This document shows, one piece after another, positions 22,280-33,000 of a stretch of DNA of 64,000 nucleotides (position 1 is its first letter; each line of letters begins with the position of its first letter). The position numbers were made by a program, and so were the translations under genes. Source of the stretch: Ciona intestinalis (Eukaryota; Chordata; Ascidiacea; Phlebobranchia; Cionidae). The stretch is from NCBI RefSeq assembly GCF_000224145.3, contig NW_004190493.2, forward strand, positions 23,503 to 87,502, in the 5' to 3' direction. The notes beneath the pieces were generated by a model. It did not search any database and had not been told where the DNA came from. It saw nothing but the letters and a program-made list of their open reading frames with translations.

Positions 22280-23439
22280 AATTAATATATATTAAAAACA
22301 GTAGGGAACCAAGAATTGGGGATTGTGGAACTCCTAGGAACTTGGATTTGAAGAGATTACTCTATTGCATTCTACTAATCAATTTCAATAGACCTTCTGG
22401 TTGATGAATAATTTGCTGCCTTCACGTCTGCTTTTTCTAAAACTGGCCGTTTTGTTGGAATAATTTTCGCGGGAAAATTGCATTTCTGCTTTGGCACATT
22501 ATTACGTTACATACATAGAAAGATAATTATTGATTATCTTTTTTCAAAAACAATGTTTTTCGCCTAATCATTGTTCATTAGCGAATCAATGATCAAGCAG
22601 AAACTTAAGAATACTATCTGCATCCGACCATATATTAATTCTCTATGATGCGACCCTAAAGTCAGTCACACTTCGTAATGTATAGATGGCGTAATTTGCG
22701 TCACGCTCTACTTATCTGTACTGCGTATCCTATAAGTCAACCATTGTAGCGATGGTGGAGCTATTTCTACGAATTGCGTTTTTATTAGAATAACAAGACA
22801 TCAGATGTTCGCGTGTGAAACTACAGCGATAAGTTAAAGGCAATTGCAAGTGTGTAAATAAGGAAGTTACTATTTGCGCAATACCATATGTGCCCGACTG
22901 ACTTGTAGCCGCCACAGTATATTTAGTGTAGAGCAATAACATTGGTGTAGAGAGCCATAAACAAATTAAACGCCATTCTGTGTCCAAAATAACACAGTAG
23001 TTATAAGAAAAGTCGGCTTTGGCTCATTTGAAGGGAAACTTGGTCTTAAAAACAAAATTAAAGGTTGGAAAGTCTAAAAAACATTCATCATTTTTCTGTG
23101 TCGAAAACAAAACTTGAGCTGTGAACTTGTGACATTATAGTCATAGGCCGTTTACATAGGGTATTTTTCTACTATTTTGGGCAAAGACAGTATGATAAGG
23201 GAAATATAAGCTTCTTTACCCCTTGTCACAAATGGAAACGCTAACAAAATTTAACAAGTTTGTTTAAAGTAAACCCATTACAAAAGTCAACACTTTTGCT
23301 TGCTTTTGGGCACACAATGGCGGCAGTTGATGTTTCTATCACTCTGACCTAGTGCAGTCGTTAACAGTTAAAAGCGGTAGATTTACTTTTAGAATATTTC
23401 AAATTTATTGGAGTATTTAGATTGAGAAATATTACGGGC
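22280..23439. other. Intergenic, nothing recognised
   Basis: No coding frame with recognisable product on either strand. The 85-codon minus frame at 22730-22987 lacks domain features and splice support. Confidence 0.5.
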
Positions 23440-23655
23440 CTATACTGTTATGTATGCTTTAATTTTACTAATTTACTCCACATTAATTCTTAGATTAAAT
23501 GTTATATAACAAGATTTACATTAGAAATTATATTTTAAAAGTTAAAACAACCGCTATACGTGTTTTCTAGCTTTGTATCGCTTACAAGAACCGAATAAAC
23601 ACACGCTGACCGTGCATTTCTATAGGCGATTCACGCTCTGTGGGCTCCGTAGCAA
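23440..23655 (-). repeat. Copy of the repeat at 7660-7880
   Basis: On the minus strand GGGCTCCGTAG is not continuous with GG as in the other copies, but CCCACAGAGCGTGAATCGCC, TCTTGTAAGCGATACAAAGC and GCGGTTGTTTTAAC match 7690-7810, and the similarity fades near 23440. The shared translated run SCKRYKARK is probably a by-product of the repeat. Confidence 0.65.
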
Positions 23656-24273
23656 AAACAAGCACTGTTTCCTGACGTGACGTTGGTTGAGTAAGGGGTT
23701 ACCATTAAACTTAATTGTTTTCGTTGTTTCCGTTCTCTTATTACGTCTTCGTTGTTTCTGTTGCTTAATTCGTACCGTTAATTGGTGAGGACGAATGGCT
23801 TCAATTCGCACAGCAAAGACATTTTATCGTCGGTGATAACACGTAAAATTAAAAATTGCGTGTGTAAGTTATTGAAAATTAACTAAGTGTATAGTACGAT
23901 GGGGGAAGATGGGACACTTAAGCACATATTGCGAAATATTTTTAAAATCAAAATAAATGGTTTTTGGGTAATACCACGAATTAGTACTATCTTTCCTTTA
24001 TTAATTGACACCAGTTTAATAAAATATAATGAAACAAACGAGGAGTTTTTTAGCGATCCGCACAACAGATGAAATTTTACAAATTTGAAAACACACAGGA
24101 TAAGATGGGGCAGTTTAAAATCATTGTTAATTTTGATTATTAAGTGTATTTATAAATAGAAATATACGTGAATAACATGGAATAATACTGTACGCTTTGA
24201 AAATTAGGTCTAAACATTTATTTTCTTACCCTACTGCTATGGTTTTAACATGTTACTTATACATTATATTATT

Positions 24274-24497
24274 GAATGAATGAATGTAACTTACTTTATC
24301 CTCGCGTGGCTGGGGAAAACGACAGTCGTTATCACACGGGTTTAACACCTCGTGCCAGCTTACGAGTTGCCATGTATGTTACTTTGTGGGTGATTATTTT
24401 ATTGGATTTTTTTATGTATGGCGGATAATCTGGACAACCCATTAGTGCCACTGAGTTGAAGCAATTGTCGTTAAGTGTCTTGCCCAAGGACACATAC
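24274..24497 (-). mobile_element. SINE nested in the long element, cut by gap
   Basis: A GAATGAATG tail, TCCTCGCGTGGCTGGGGAAA and TAAGTGTCTTGCCCAAGGAC identify it; the tRNA-like head falls in the N run. Confidence 0.8.
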
Positions 24498-24547
24498 NNN
24501 NNNNNNNNNNNNNNNNNNNNNNNNNNNNNNNNNNNNNNNNNNNNNNN
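24498..24547. other. Assembly gap (N run)
   Basis: Fifty N bases at the head end of a SINE inside a larger repeat, a typical place for assembly failure. Confidence 0.99.
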
Positions 24548-26046
24548 CATCAATGGATAAAATTGTATCCTGCAAATGTATATGAACTTGTAATAACAGA
24601 AAATTGATAATAACTATTAATAAAGTTTTTATTTTTGCTACAAATTGGGTCTTACTACTCTGTTTTTGGCACAAGCCACTTCTTATAAATTATCACCAAG
24701 TGCAAATAACCCTTATATTTTTATTATATCAGTATCTTATAGTTAAAAAACCCCTGAGGTATAAATTACTGAATTAAAAGCAAACCTTTCAAAGTTTGGC
24801 AATGAAAACGTACAAAACTACAATGTGGGGGAAGATGGGACTCAAAATTGGAATGTATTTACATTAGCAGTATTCTGCAACTTGTAGTTAACCTACCGAG
24901 TTTAACAGGCTGTGCTAGTTTCTTTGCCATGCAAACTGTATGTATATAACGTTAAACCAATATTTTTTGTTGTTTTTATCTCATATTGACCCCTGCCTAT
25001 TTTCTTCATGCTAATATATCAGTGTTTTTTTACAAAACTAAAACTAGTTTTATGAGACAAAATCAAACTGTACGAAATATTCAAGGTTGTTTTATGAAGA
25101 CATAAAACTAGTTTAATCGTTCGCACACGCAAACTAAAAAAATTCATTGGCTTTACTATGATTTGGCGAGCATTAAAAAATAGCACCTTACTATTTCTCA
25201 TTTTTTATCTGTTCAAAGTATACTGTTTCTATTTTACATATTTTTTTAATATTTAAAAACAGTAATCAGCTTTGACGGGCGTTTAATAAAGTCGTGATAA
25301 AACCGTCGAATAATTCTGTAACCTTAGTTTCCTGATTATCATTAAATGGGGGATCGTAAAAAGAAAATTAAAAAAAAGTCTCGTCTGACAAAGTGTCCCA
25401 TCTTCCCCCACCCTACTATATTTAAATTCCGGTAGTATTCAGTTAATCATAAGGTTGCTAGATATTGCGGCGTTAGCATCGCCACTTTCTTATCTGTTTT
25501 GCCTCAAACTACAAAGTTTTTTTGCGAAAAAAGTTTTAAATACAAAAATTACAAGAGAGCATGTATGCATAGCTGTAATGAGAGACCACGTGTACTGTGA
25601 CATTTTTACGGAAGTAGACGCCGTTCATTTTCACCGAGGAAAGGTGCGAATAAACGAGGGGCGAAATCTGATCAATCATTCTTTTAATAAGTTTCGACAA
25701 GTGTCAAAAGTTGTAGTGGTCGCTTAAAGAACAGTTTAATTTAGAACGCCATCAATAGCATGCTCCATACAGGCAACAGTTTTGCATCTAAAATCTTTGC
25801 AGCGAAAAAGATCGGTACAAGTAGTGTCGTAGTCTGTAACCAGGCGCATAACTGAACGGGAAAATATGGTAGACATATAGCTGCACATTTTGGTTAAATG
25901 CAAATTTTATGGCGCCCATTGTGCGTGTCACGTTGTTGGTTAAAATCACTGTTTAATTTTGTCTTCAGGGTTTTCTGATGCTGTTTTAGTCTTGATAGGC
26001 GAAATATTTTGTACTTAATCAGTAAGCAATGCTGTAATTCGGAACG

Positions 26047-27024
26047 ATGCCATATTGTAACTTCGGAACGATACTTGCATTTGTATGCACAGCCTTATCG
26101 CCAGCGTACATATTCTTTGCTGCCAAATGTGTTGAAATGTCAAGAATGGAAATTAGTTTGGTGGTGTTTATTGGGAACTACATGTTCAATCTGCCACACC
26201 AGTCGTACAGTCTATATACCGAAAAGCCGATTCCATGGAACGACATGAAGTATTTGATACTTGTTGGTACGATAAGCGCATGCGCTGTAATTACATACTA
26301 CGTTGCAATGGATTATTTATACGTCTCAGATCTCATCGCTCTTGGTAACGCACACGCGGTACCTACATTGCTGCTGTCTTACATCATTTTGAAAGGTAGT
26401 TAAAAAGCTCCATACTTTGTATATTTGTAAACAATACAATTTTCTTTAGAAAAGAGTGGTGTTTTGGAAGTGTTGGTTGCATTCGTCAGTCTGGGAGGTG
26501 TTGTTTTGATTGCCAGACCTGCCTTTCTGTTTGGAGGAACAGCTGCCAGCAATACGAGGAGCCAAGACAGAATGTTAGGAGTGTTCATCGCTATGCTGGC
26601 GACACTATGTTTTTCTGGTACTTTGGTTCTATCTAGAAAGATAAAAAGCGTTTCCGCCAGTAGCGTTCTGACTTGCGCAGCGTTACAAGGCGCGGTTATA
26701 TGTTACATTTACATTAAGTTAACCGCTGGTAAATTTTCGATGCCTTGTTTTCATGATTTTATTTTTGCAATGCTGGCAGCCGGTGCTAGTTACACATGTC
26801 GAATTTTAATGTTTGCCTCCTTACATTTTGAGCTTCCGAGTATCGTATCTGTTATACTTTCCGGTCAAGTTCTGACGGGTTTCATTTATGATACCATGCT
26901 TCTCAACACTGTACCTTACGCCACTTCGTATATCGGAGGTGTTCTTATAATGTTAGGTACAGCGGGATCTATCATAGCAAAGTCATGGAAGCCATCTTGC
27001 AAATCTATTTCTTGCAAACGATAA
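26047..27024 (+). CDS. EamA-domain (SLC35G-like) multi-pass membrane transporter
   Basis: Two exons: 26047-26395 and 26450-27024, joined in phase 1 across a 54-nt intron; 307 residues. An in-frame TAA closely precedes the chosen ATG, so this start is the first available unless an upstream exon exists. The protein is almost entirely hydrophobic, with about ten helices in two EamA repeats. LKEKSGVLEVLVAFVSLGG followed by VVLIARPAFLFGG is the classic junction of helix 4, helix 5 and the inter-repeat loop; SGTLVLSRKI and YIGGVLIMLGTAGSI fit the second repeat. The family (drug/metabolite transporter superfamily) moves small metabolites or nucleotide sugars; the substrate here is unknown. A MITE follows within 60 bp of the stop. 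Confidence 0.85.
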
Positions 27025-27074
27025 AAATAAGTTGATGCATACTTTCTTCAAGCGTTAGCTGAAAGTAACAAGTA

Positions 27075-27270
27075 TAGTAGGGTGGGGGAAGATGGGACAC
27101 CTTTTTAATCTATTTTCTCGTCCTATTTGGTAGTAAACAAACAACATTCAAAGAATTATGAAACCGTTTCCTCACGACTACCATAGATCGTTGTTAATTG
27201 TTTAAAACACGATCAGGATATTTGGATATTATGTGCTAAAGGTGTCCCATCTTCCCCCATCCTACTCTAT
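27075..27270. mobile_element. Short MITE copy downstream of the EamA gene
   Basis: The ends are GGTGGGGGAAGATGGGACAC and GTGTCCCATCTTCCCCCATC; the interior matches 21231-21425 closely. It lies so near the stop that it may contribute to the 3' UTR. Confidence 0.9.
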
Positions 27271-27336
27271 AAATTTTAGCTAGTATGTTTTAAACGTAAA
27301 ACCTTTGATCGTTTGTTTCTGTTTGTCAGTATATAC

Positions 27337-28064
27337 CAGGGTTTCTTGAACTTTTTAAAGCACGCCCCCCAATAAAGACCTTAACAAAACTCGCCCCTCC
27401 CCCTTCTTGTTAAATTATCACAGTGGTGTTAAATTAATTTCTGCCATAATCCACCACACCCAAACCTGACAACATAGTTATCCACTATATACAAATAATA
27501 AACATATTGGACATTTAAAAACGCATTTGTTGCGATCAACACAAAAGTGAGGTTCGGTTTTACGTTTGCGTAGTAGTTTATAGCCTTATATTTACGATGT
27601 TTTCCTCAGCCAATCGGCATGTTTATTACCAAATAGTACGGACTCACACGTGGATCCATTGCATCATTATATCGATTCTTTGACCTGGCAATTAATAACG
27701 ATATAATAGCTATTCACAAGTTGATATTTGCGTCATATTAGGGATGGACACCTTAACATTTAGCATTTGTAGGAGGTTTAAAAACAGGCTTGAATGTTTG
27801 TTTTTATTTAACTTTTACCTGTGTCGTACTTTAGCTCTTACGTGCGTCGTGTTTTAGCCTTTTTTTTATTACATCAGATGATCCACACAAAAATTCAAAA
27901 CGATCCGGAACTGAATCGAGACCCGACAATTAATCACCACTGTTATAACCAAAGTCCATATAAAAGTGATTTCTAAGGATTTTGGTTATAACACATGTAA
28001 CACTTTATTTTGTTTTTCGCGCCCCCTTCCGAGTCTTACGCGCCCTTCAGTTTAAGAACCACTG
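27337..28064. mobile_element. hAT-like non-autonomous element
   Basis: The left end CAGGGTTTCTTGAACTTTTT and the inverted right end CAGTGGTTCTTAAACTGAAG are typical hAT termini, each followed by a GCGCCCCC-like run. Length about 0.73 kb with no transposase frame. The 8-bp flanks (GTATATAC, CTATAGGA) match poorly, so the copy is old or the ends are eroded. Confidence 0.65.
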
Positions 28065-28417
28065 CTATAGGAGTTGGGCACTCGGCGGTATCGTTAAGAA
28101 ACGAAGCATAGTTGCAATGTACATTACATGATACTACACAACCATATTTGCAAAGACACACAGGCCAATCTGTTTATCTAGCAAATCAGCATATTTCATT
28201 GTAGGGATTAAAATTACGACACATCGCTCGCAGCCCTTGCAGTGTTACAGCCAGACAGATATCGGATTTGATGCCTAATGCAGCATCTACCATTGTGTGT
28301 CTGTCCATGGGGATTGAGAGTGGTTTAACCATCACCACGGCCTACTAGAGATAAAGTGAACCTATGCAAACATTTAAGGGTATGCGTCATGTACTACTGC
28401 GAGATAAGAGAGAGATA

Positions 28418-28580
28418 TACCATTAGCGGTTAAGCGCAATATTCATTATCGTGTTTTGAATAATTAACAACTCTCCTCGTAAGGACACGGTTATGCAATA
28501 CCGTGAACATTGTTTGTTTACCATAAAATGGGACGGAAAATAACAGTGAAAATATTTTCTATCTTACCCCACCCAATTAC
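28418..28580. mobile_element. Degenerate short MITE
   Basis: ATTATCGTGTTTTGAATAAT, CTCGTAAGGACACGGTTATG and TATCTTACCCCACCC match the right two thirds of the short MITE family; the left end is lost. Confidence 0.6.
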
Positions 28581-29189
28581 ACATTTCTGTATAATGTTCC
28601 CTATAATTGATTAGTGTTAACACCGCCGCTACCTTGGTCAATATTATTAGTAATACTCGGTTCAAAGTCGCTGTAAGCAGGCTCAAATAGCTTTTCTTTC
28701 AACATAGATCGTAATTTCATTCTTGCTATGAAATTTCGCAATTGCTGATAAATGGAACCAAGGCAACTACATGTATTAAGTTTTCGGAAGACAACTTGGA
28801 CTTATGGCGGGCTCTTATTGGTGTTTACCCGGCCGCTATAAGCTTTTTGTCCGTGACACTGAGTATACGCATAGCGAAGCGGGAAAGATGGTACACCTGT
28901 GTAAGCTGTAAGGAAAGTGCGTCTGTGTATAAACAGAACTAGTTTGATGCTGATGCGTCAATCGTTGTGAGCTAGCTACAAGACAAGGAAAAGTTCCCCA
29001 TCCGCCAACTTTCACAGGCCTATACTCCACAATTTTAGAGACAGTATAAGCGCCGTTCGACAGTTTTGAAAACAGAAACAATGGTTGGAAAAAATATAAC
29101 GATAACTTCCCTCATCTCGTATTAAAATAAAACAAATATTCGTATACCGCATTAAACTGGGGGCATTGAAATCTGTTTCCACGGTTTGC

Positions 29190-29380
29190 TGTGGAAAAGT
29201 GATTAGCGCGCCTGCCAGTAACCCAGAGGTAATGGGTTTAAGGCTCGTCGCTCCTATACCAATGTGGGCGTATGTGTCCTTCGGCAAAACACTTAACGAC
29301 AATTGCTCCAACCCAGTGGTCACTAATGAATTGCTAAATTATCAGCCATACATAAAGTAAAAAAACAAAAAACATTCATA
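29190..29380 (+). mobile_element. Truncated SINE copy
   Basis: TGATTAGCGCGCCTGCCAGT and AACCCAGAGGTAATGGGTTT match the tRNA-like head of the copy at 29514; the 3' body stops after AATTATCAGCCATACATAAA. Confidence 0.8.
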
Positions 29381-29513
29381 AATCATTGATTGTTCTTTGT
29401 TTATACCGAGGTATTTGAAATGATAATGTTATTAAAAGCTTTTGTTTTCGTTAAAAACCACAAATCGTATAAACTTCAATTTAATACATACTGGTGTTTG
29501 ATGCATAGAAATC

Positions 29514-29831
29514 CCGGCGCCATGGTATTGTGGTTAGCGCGCCTGCCTGTAACCCAGAGGTAATGGGTTCAAGGCTCGACGCTGCTACCATTGTGGGCGT
29601 ATGTGTCCTTGGGCAAGACCTTTAACGGCAATTGGTCTAACTAAGTGGTCACTAATGGGTTGTCTAAATTATCAGCCATACATAAAAAAAGAGAAATTCA
29701 AAAAATAATCACCTACAAAGTAACATACATGTTAAACTCGTAAGTGGCACAAGGTGTTAAACCCGACCCGTGTGATAACGACTGTCGTTTTCTGGCCACG
29801 CGAGGGTAAAATAAGTTAGATTCATTCATTC
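29514..29831 (+). mobile_element. Full-length tRNA-derived SINE (best copy in the window)
   Basis: Head GGCGCCATGG, A box TGGTTAGCGCGCCTGC, B box GGGTTCAAGGCTCG, body TGTGTCCTTGGGCAAGACC, then CACCTACAAAGTAACATACA and CTGGCCACGCGAGGGTAAA, ending in an (ATTC)n tail. The internal Pol III promoter boxes and the tetranucleotide tail define the family; this copy serves as reference for the others. Confidence 0.9.
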
Positions 29832-30057
29832 AAATATAACATACGATATCTATGGTTGGGAATGAGTAAACACGTTTATTCAACCGTATCAAAACATTGA
29901 AATTCCGTTGAAGAAAAAATCGGCGAAACGCGTTGTTGCTCTCCACAGTTAGCCAACTGTTATTCTCGATTTCTGAACATCATATGCATTATAAGCAGTC
30001 TACGTAGTCGTTGGATAACTGTGTTTGTAAAACGTGCGGAAAGATCTCTAGTTTCAA

Positions 30058-33000
30058 ATGAGTCTTCAACTCTTTCAACAATTACAAAATATCCACACGG
30101 AGGATCGCAGAAAAGAATCTCAAAACAAAACATGGTTCACTATAATTAATAAATGGAAAGATGTCGATTTGCACACTGATCGAGTTTTTGGCAACACTCC
30201 TCAAGGTTACCAGTTTATTATAAAGCAAGTTACAGGAAATTTAACGGTTGGTATTCCTTTTAAAATTCGGCACAGCTGTAAGTAAAAGTAACAGTGGTTG
30301 TTTTAACTTGTTTACACAGGGAGGGGTGGAAGTTTACGACACAGAATATGAAACACGATTCACTTTATTTGACTTGCTCCATCATAAATTTATTGGGAGG
30401 ACATGGAAAGGCAAGCCGGTTAAATGCAGTGAAGGGCAATCTTCTAATGTTTCGTTTAATCAGGTTGCACAGCGTTAACCCTTTATGTTACATTAGGTAA
30501 CTGTTGCAGTGTAATTGCCAACTATGGTAAAATACTGTGCTGTTAAACACAATTTCTCTTTGCGTTTAGTCTTAATGAAAGTAAAATCTTGCATTTGTCA
30601 ACACTGTACTGTATTTTATTAATTGCAAACCAACCAAAAGGATGCTAAAATATACCATTCAAATTAAAGTACTTAGCATCCTATCAGATTGCTCCCCATA
30701 CTTTGTAGCTTTGATAAATAAACATAATTTCTAAACCTAGCTTTGAAATCGAATTTCTTTTTGTTTCAATTTTAAATTATTAAATATGAGCAAGGAAAAA
30801 AGACCCATCTTGCACACGCGTGAATTCTTAATAACTACCATTTTCTACAGACTAGCGTCTCATTGTCCGCTTACAGAACATTGTCATGAACCCAGCATAG
30901 AAAGTTTTGGTTAAAAAATGTACATTTAATTTTATGCTTTACAGCCAGTTTATTTTCACACATCGTTATTGGACAACAACATTTTACTGGTGGTTGAAAT
31001 TGTGAAAATTCAAACTCCGAAAAACCCGTTACCTAACGATAAACCAGCAAAGAAATTATCATGTTTAGGTTGGGGTATTGTACGTTTATTCAAGAGTGGA
31101 CAGCAGTTAAAAGATGTTTCAGAACTAGGAGATCAGGCAAAAAAGTAAGTCAATGGGTATTTTCAAAATTGTTTGTGTAAATTTGATAATCTTAAATGAT
31201 GTGAAATCCTGTATAGGCTTATATAACATAAATGAAGTATAGGTAATGTACATTAATTTAAAACTTGTATAAAATCGTTCTCATTTTAGATTTGATGTTT
31301 ATCAAGGTTCCCCAAGAGCTTTGTTGTACATGGAAGATCCTGTTGAAAGTATGTTGATTTATTTTAAAGCAGAAAGTATTAAAAAAAACAGTTTTCTACT
31401 TTTTTGAATATTTTGTTAGGTACAGTCTACCAAGAGTTTGAGTAGTAATTAGGTAATAATTCAATATCAGTAATTCAGTTAATTCAGTAGGTTTTTTTAA
31501 AATGAAACAGTTGTATTTATTATTCCTACAATGCTTTGTGTATGGTATGGTATATATATGTAAAACCCAATTGAAGGTTAAAATTTTTAGGGTTTTTAGC
31601 AGATTGCATTGAAATGTTTCTTTACTTTGTTGTTTAGGCAATCCACTCATCAAGTCTGTACCTGGTTGTCAAGTTACTTTCACTTTGAGGAAACACTTTG
31701 CATTATCTCCTGTGATTCATCTGATGCCAGATAATGTTTTATTTGGTTCAGATGAACGAGTGCCAGGAATGCTTAACATTGCAGTGAAGAGTGGTCCAGG
31801 TTCGTCAACCATTTTCTATTGAAGTCTTACTTTTACATTAAACAAAAATGTTGATAAAAATAATAATAAAGGTGTGCCAAGCCAAGCTCAAAAGCTTGTG
31901 ACCAAGCGGCTCCTTTTCTACGCTTAGTACTTAGCCAGAAGTTGGCGATTCTGTAAAATTTTTTAAAAGTTTGTAGCAACATAATGTTCCCAAATATCTG
32001 GATTGGCAACGTGCTTCTTTTATGCAAGTTATGTGTAATTTGTAGTAGTTCTGTATCATTGTTCTGCTAACAAAATTTTTTTAGTAAACTTAAGTCTTTT
32101 TTGTAATATTCCGTTTCTGAACATTAAACTAAAATTTATTTTCTCTCCCTCGACACAGTTGTGGATTATTACCTGAAAGCGAATTCATTGAAGCCATGTG
32201 TTGGATACATTGATAAACTAACCATCAATCTGGGGATGAGGATTGATAAGTTTGAGGAGGAGTTATGTAGAAGATGTAATGAAGATCGGATGAGAAAAGA
32301 TGACATGACTGATGATGGGAAGACAGTGATCGTCAGTGAACGTCGTCTTATGGTAAATGATGATGTTTAGATATGTTTGTTCGAAATTGTTCCTATTTCC
32401 ATCTTAGGTGCGTAAGTTTTTAGATGCACAGACAGCAGTAATAACTAGAGTAAATTGTGTTGCTTAAAAATTGGTATTATTTTTGAATATTAAACAGATT
32501 GGAGCTCACAATGGGTTTTGTTACATTCAAAAACCTCAGTATGTTCATGTGGAACCTGAGGCTGTGATTGGTGGAGCTCGTGTGGGAAGTTTCCGAGGAA
32601 AAAGGAAAGATAATTCATCCGTGAGGTGAACAAGTGTTTAATAATATTATGACCAGCGCCCTGTAAATCATGTTAGAGAACTTACTTTGTAAACGGGAAC
32701 GCTGAGTTTAATGTTTGTTGTGGTGTGTGTGTCTTTGGTGGACAGGGTAATGACTCTAACCCAGTGATTAATTATGTTTTGACAATATTTTCAGCTGTTC
32801 AGAAATAAGTAAAATCAGAAAATACTTCGATCATTTACAAACTTGCAAACATGGTAACCTAGAAATTTAGGCATCTGTTTTATAAAGGCTTTATTTTCAC
32901 TTTCACTGCCCTGGTTAATTATTACAATAATTTTTCTAGATCCATGCATTTTATTTTCTACCTTCAATTTCAACATATGCTTAAAAAGCAGCTTGATATG

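Larger units (their letters stand above)
23891..25420. mobile_element. Long MITE-family element with nested SINE and gap
   Basis: Terminal inverted repeats: GATGGGGGAAGATGGGACAC on the left and GTGTCCCATCTTCCCCCACC on the right. The interior is non-coding and matches 3901-5080 in reverse. A SINE inserted at about 24273 and the N run at 24498 interrupt it. The copy at 3901-5080 has no SINE at the matching point. Confidence 0.75.

Noticed and set aside
25455-25727. 90-codon plus frame upstream of the transporter
   Set aside because: No hydrophobic helices, no link in phase to the transporter start, and no recognised family.
26009-26248. Alternative frame overlapping the first transporter exon
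   Set aside because: It is a shadow of the EamA reading frame, which has membrane helices and clean splicing.
30229-30478. Strong-looking GTAAGT donor at 30280 as the end of NPHP4 exon 1
   Set aside because: It gives the wrong phase with exon 2; the donor after 30228 keeps the frame and aligns with human NPHP4.
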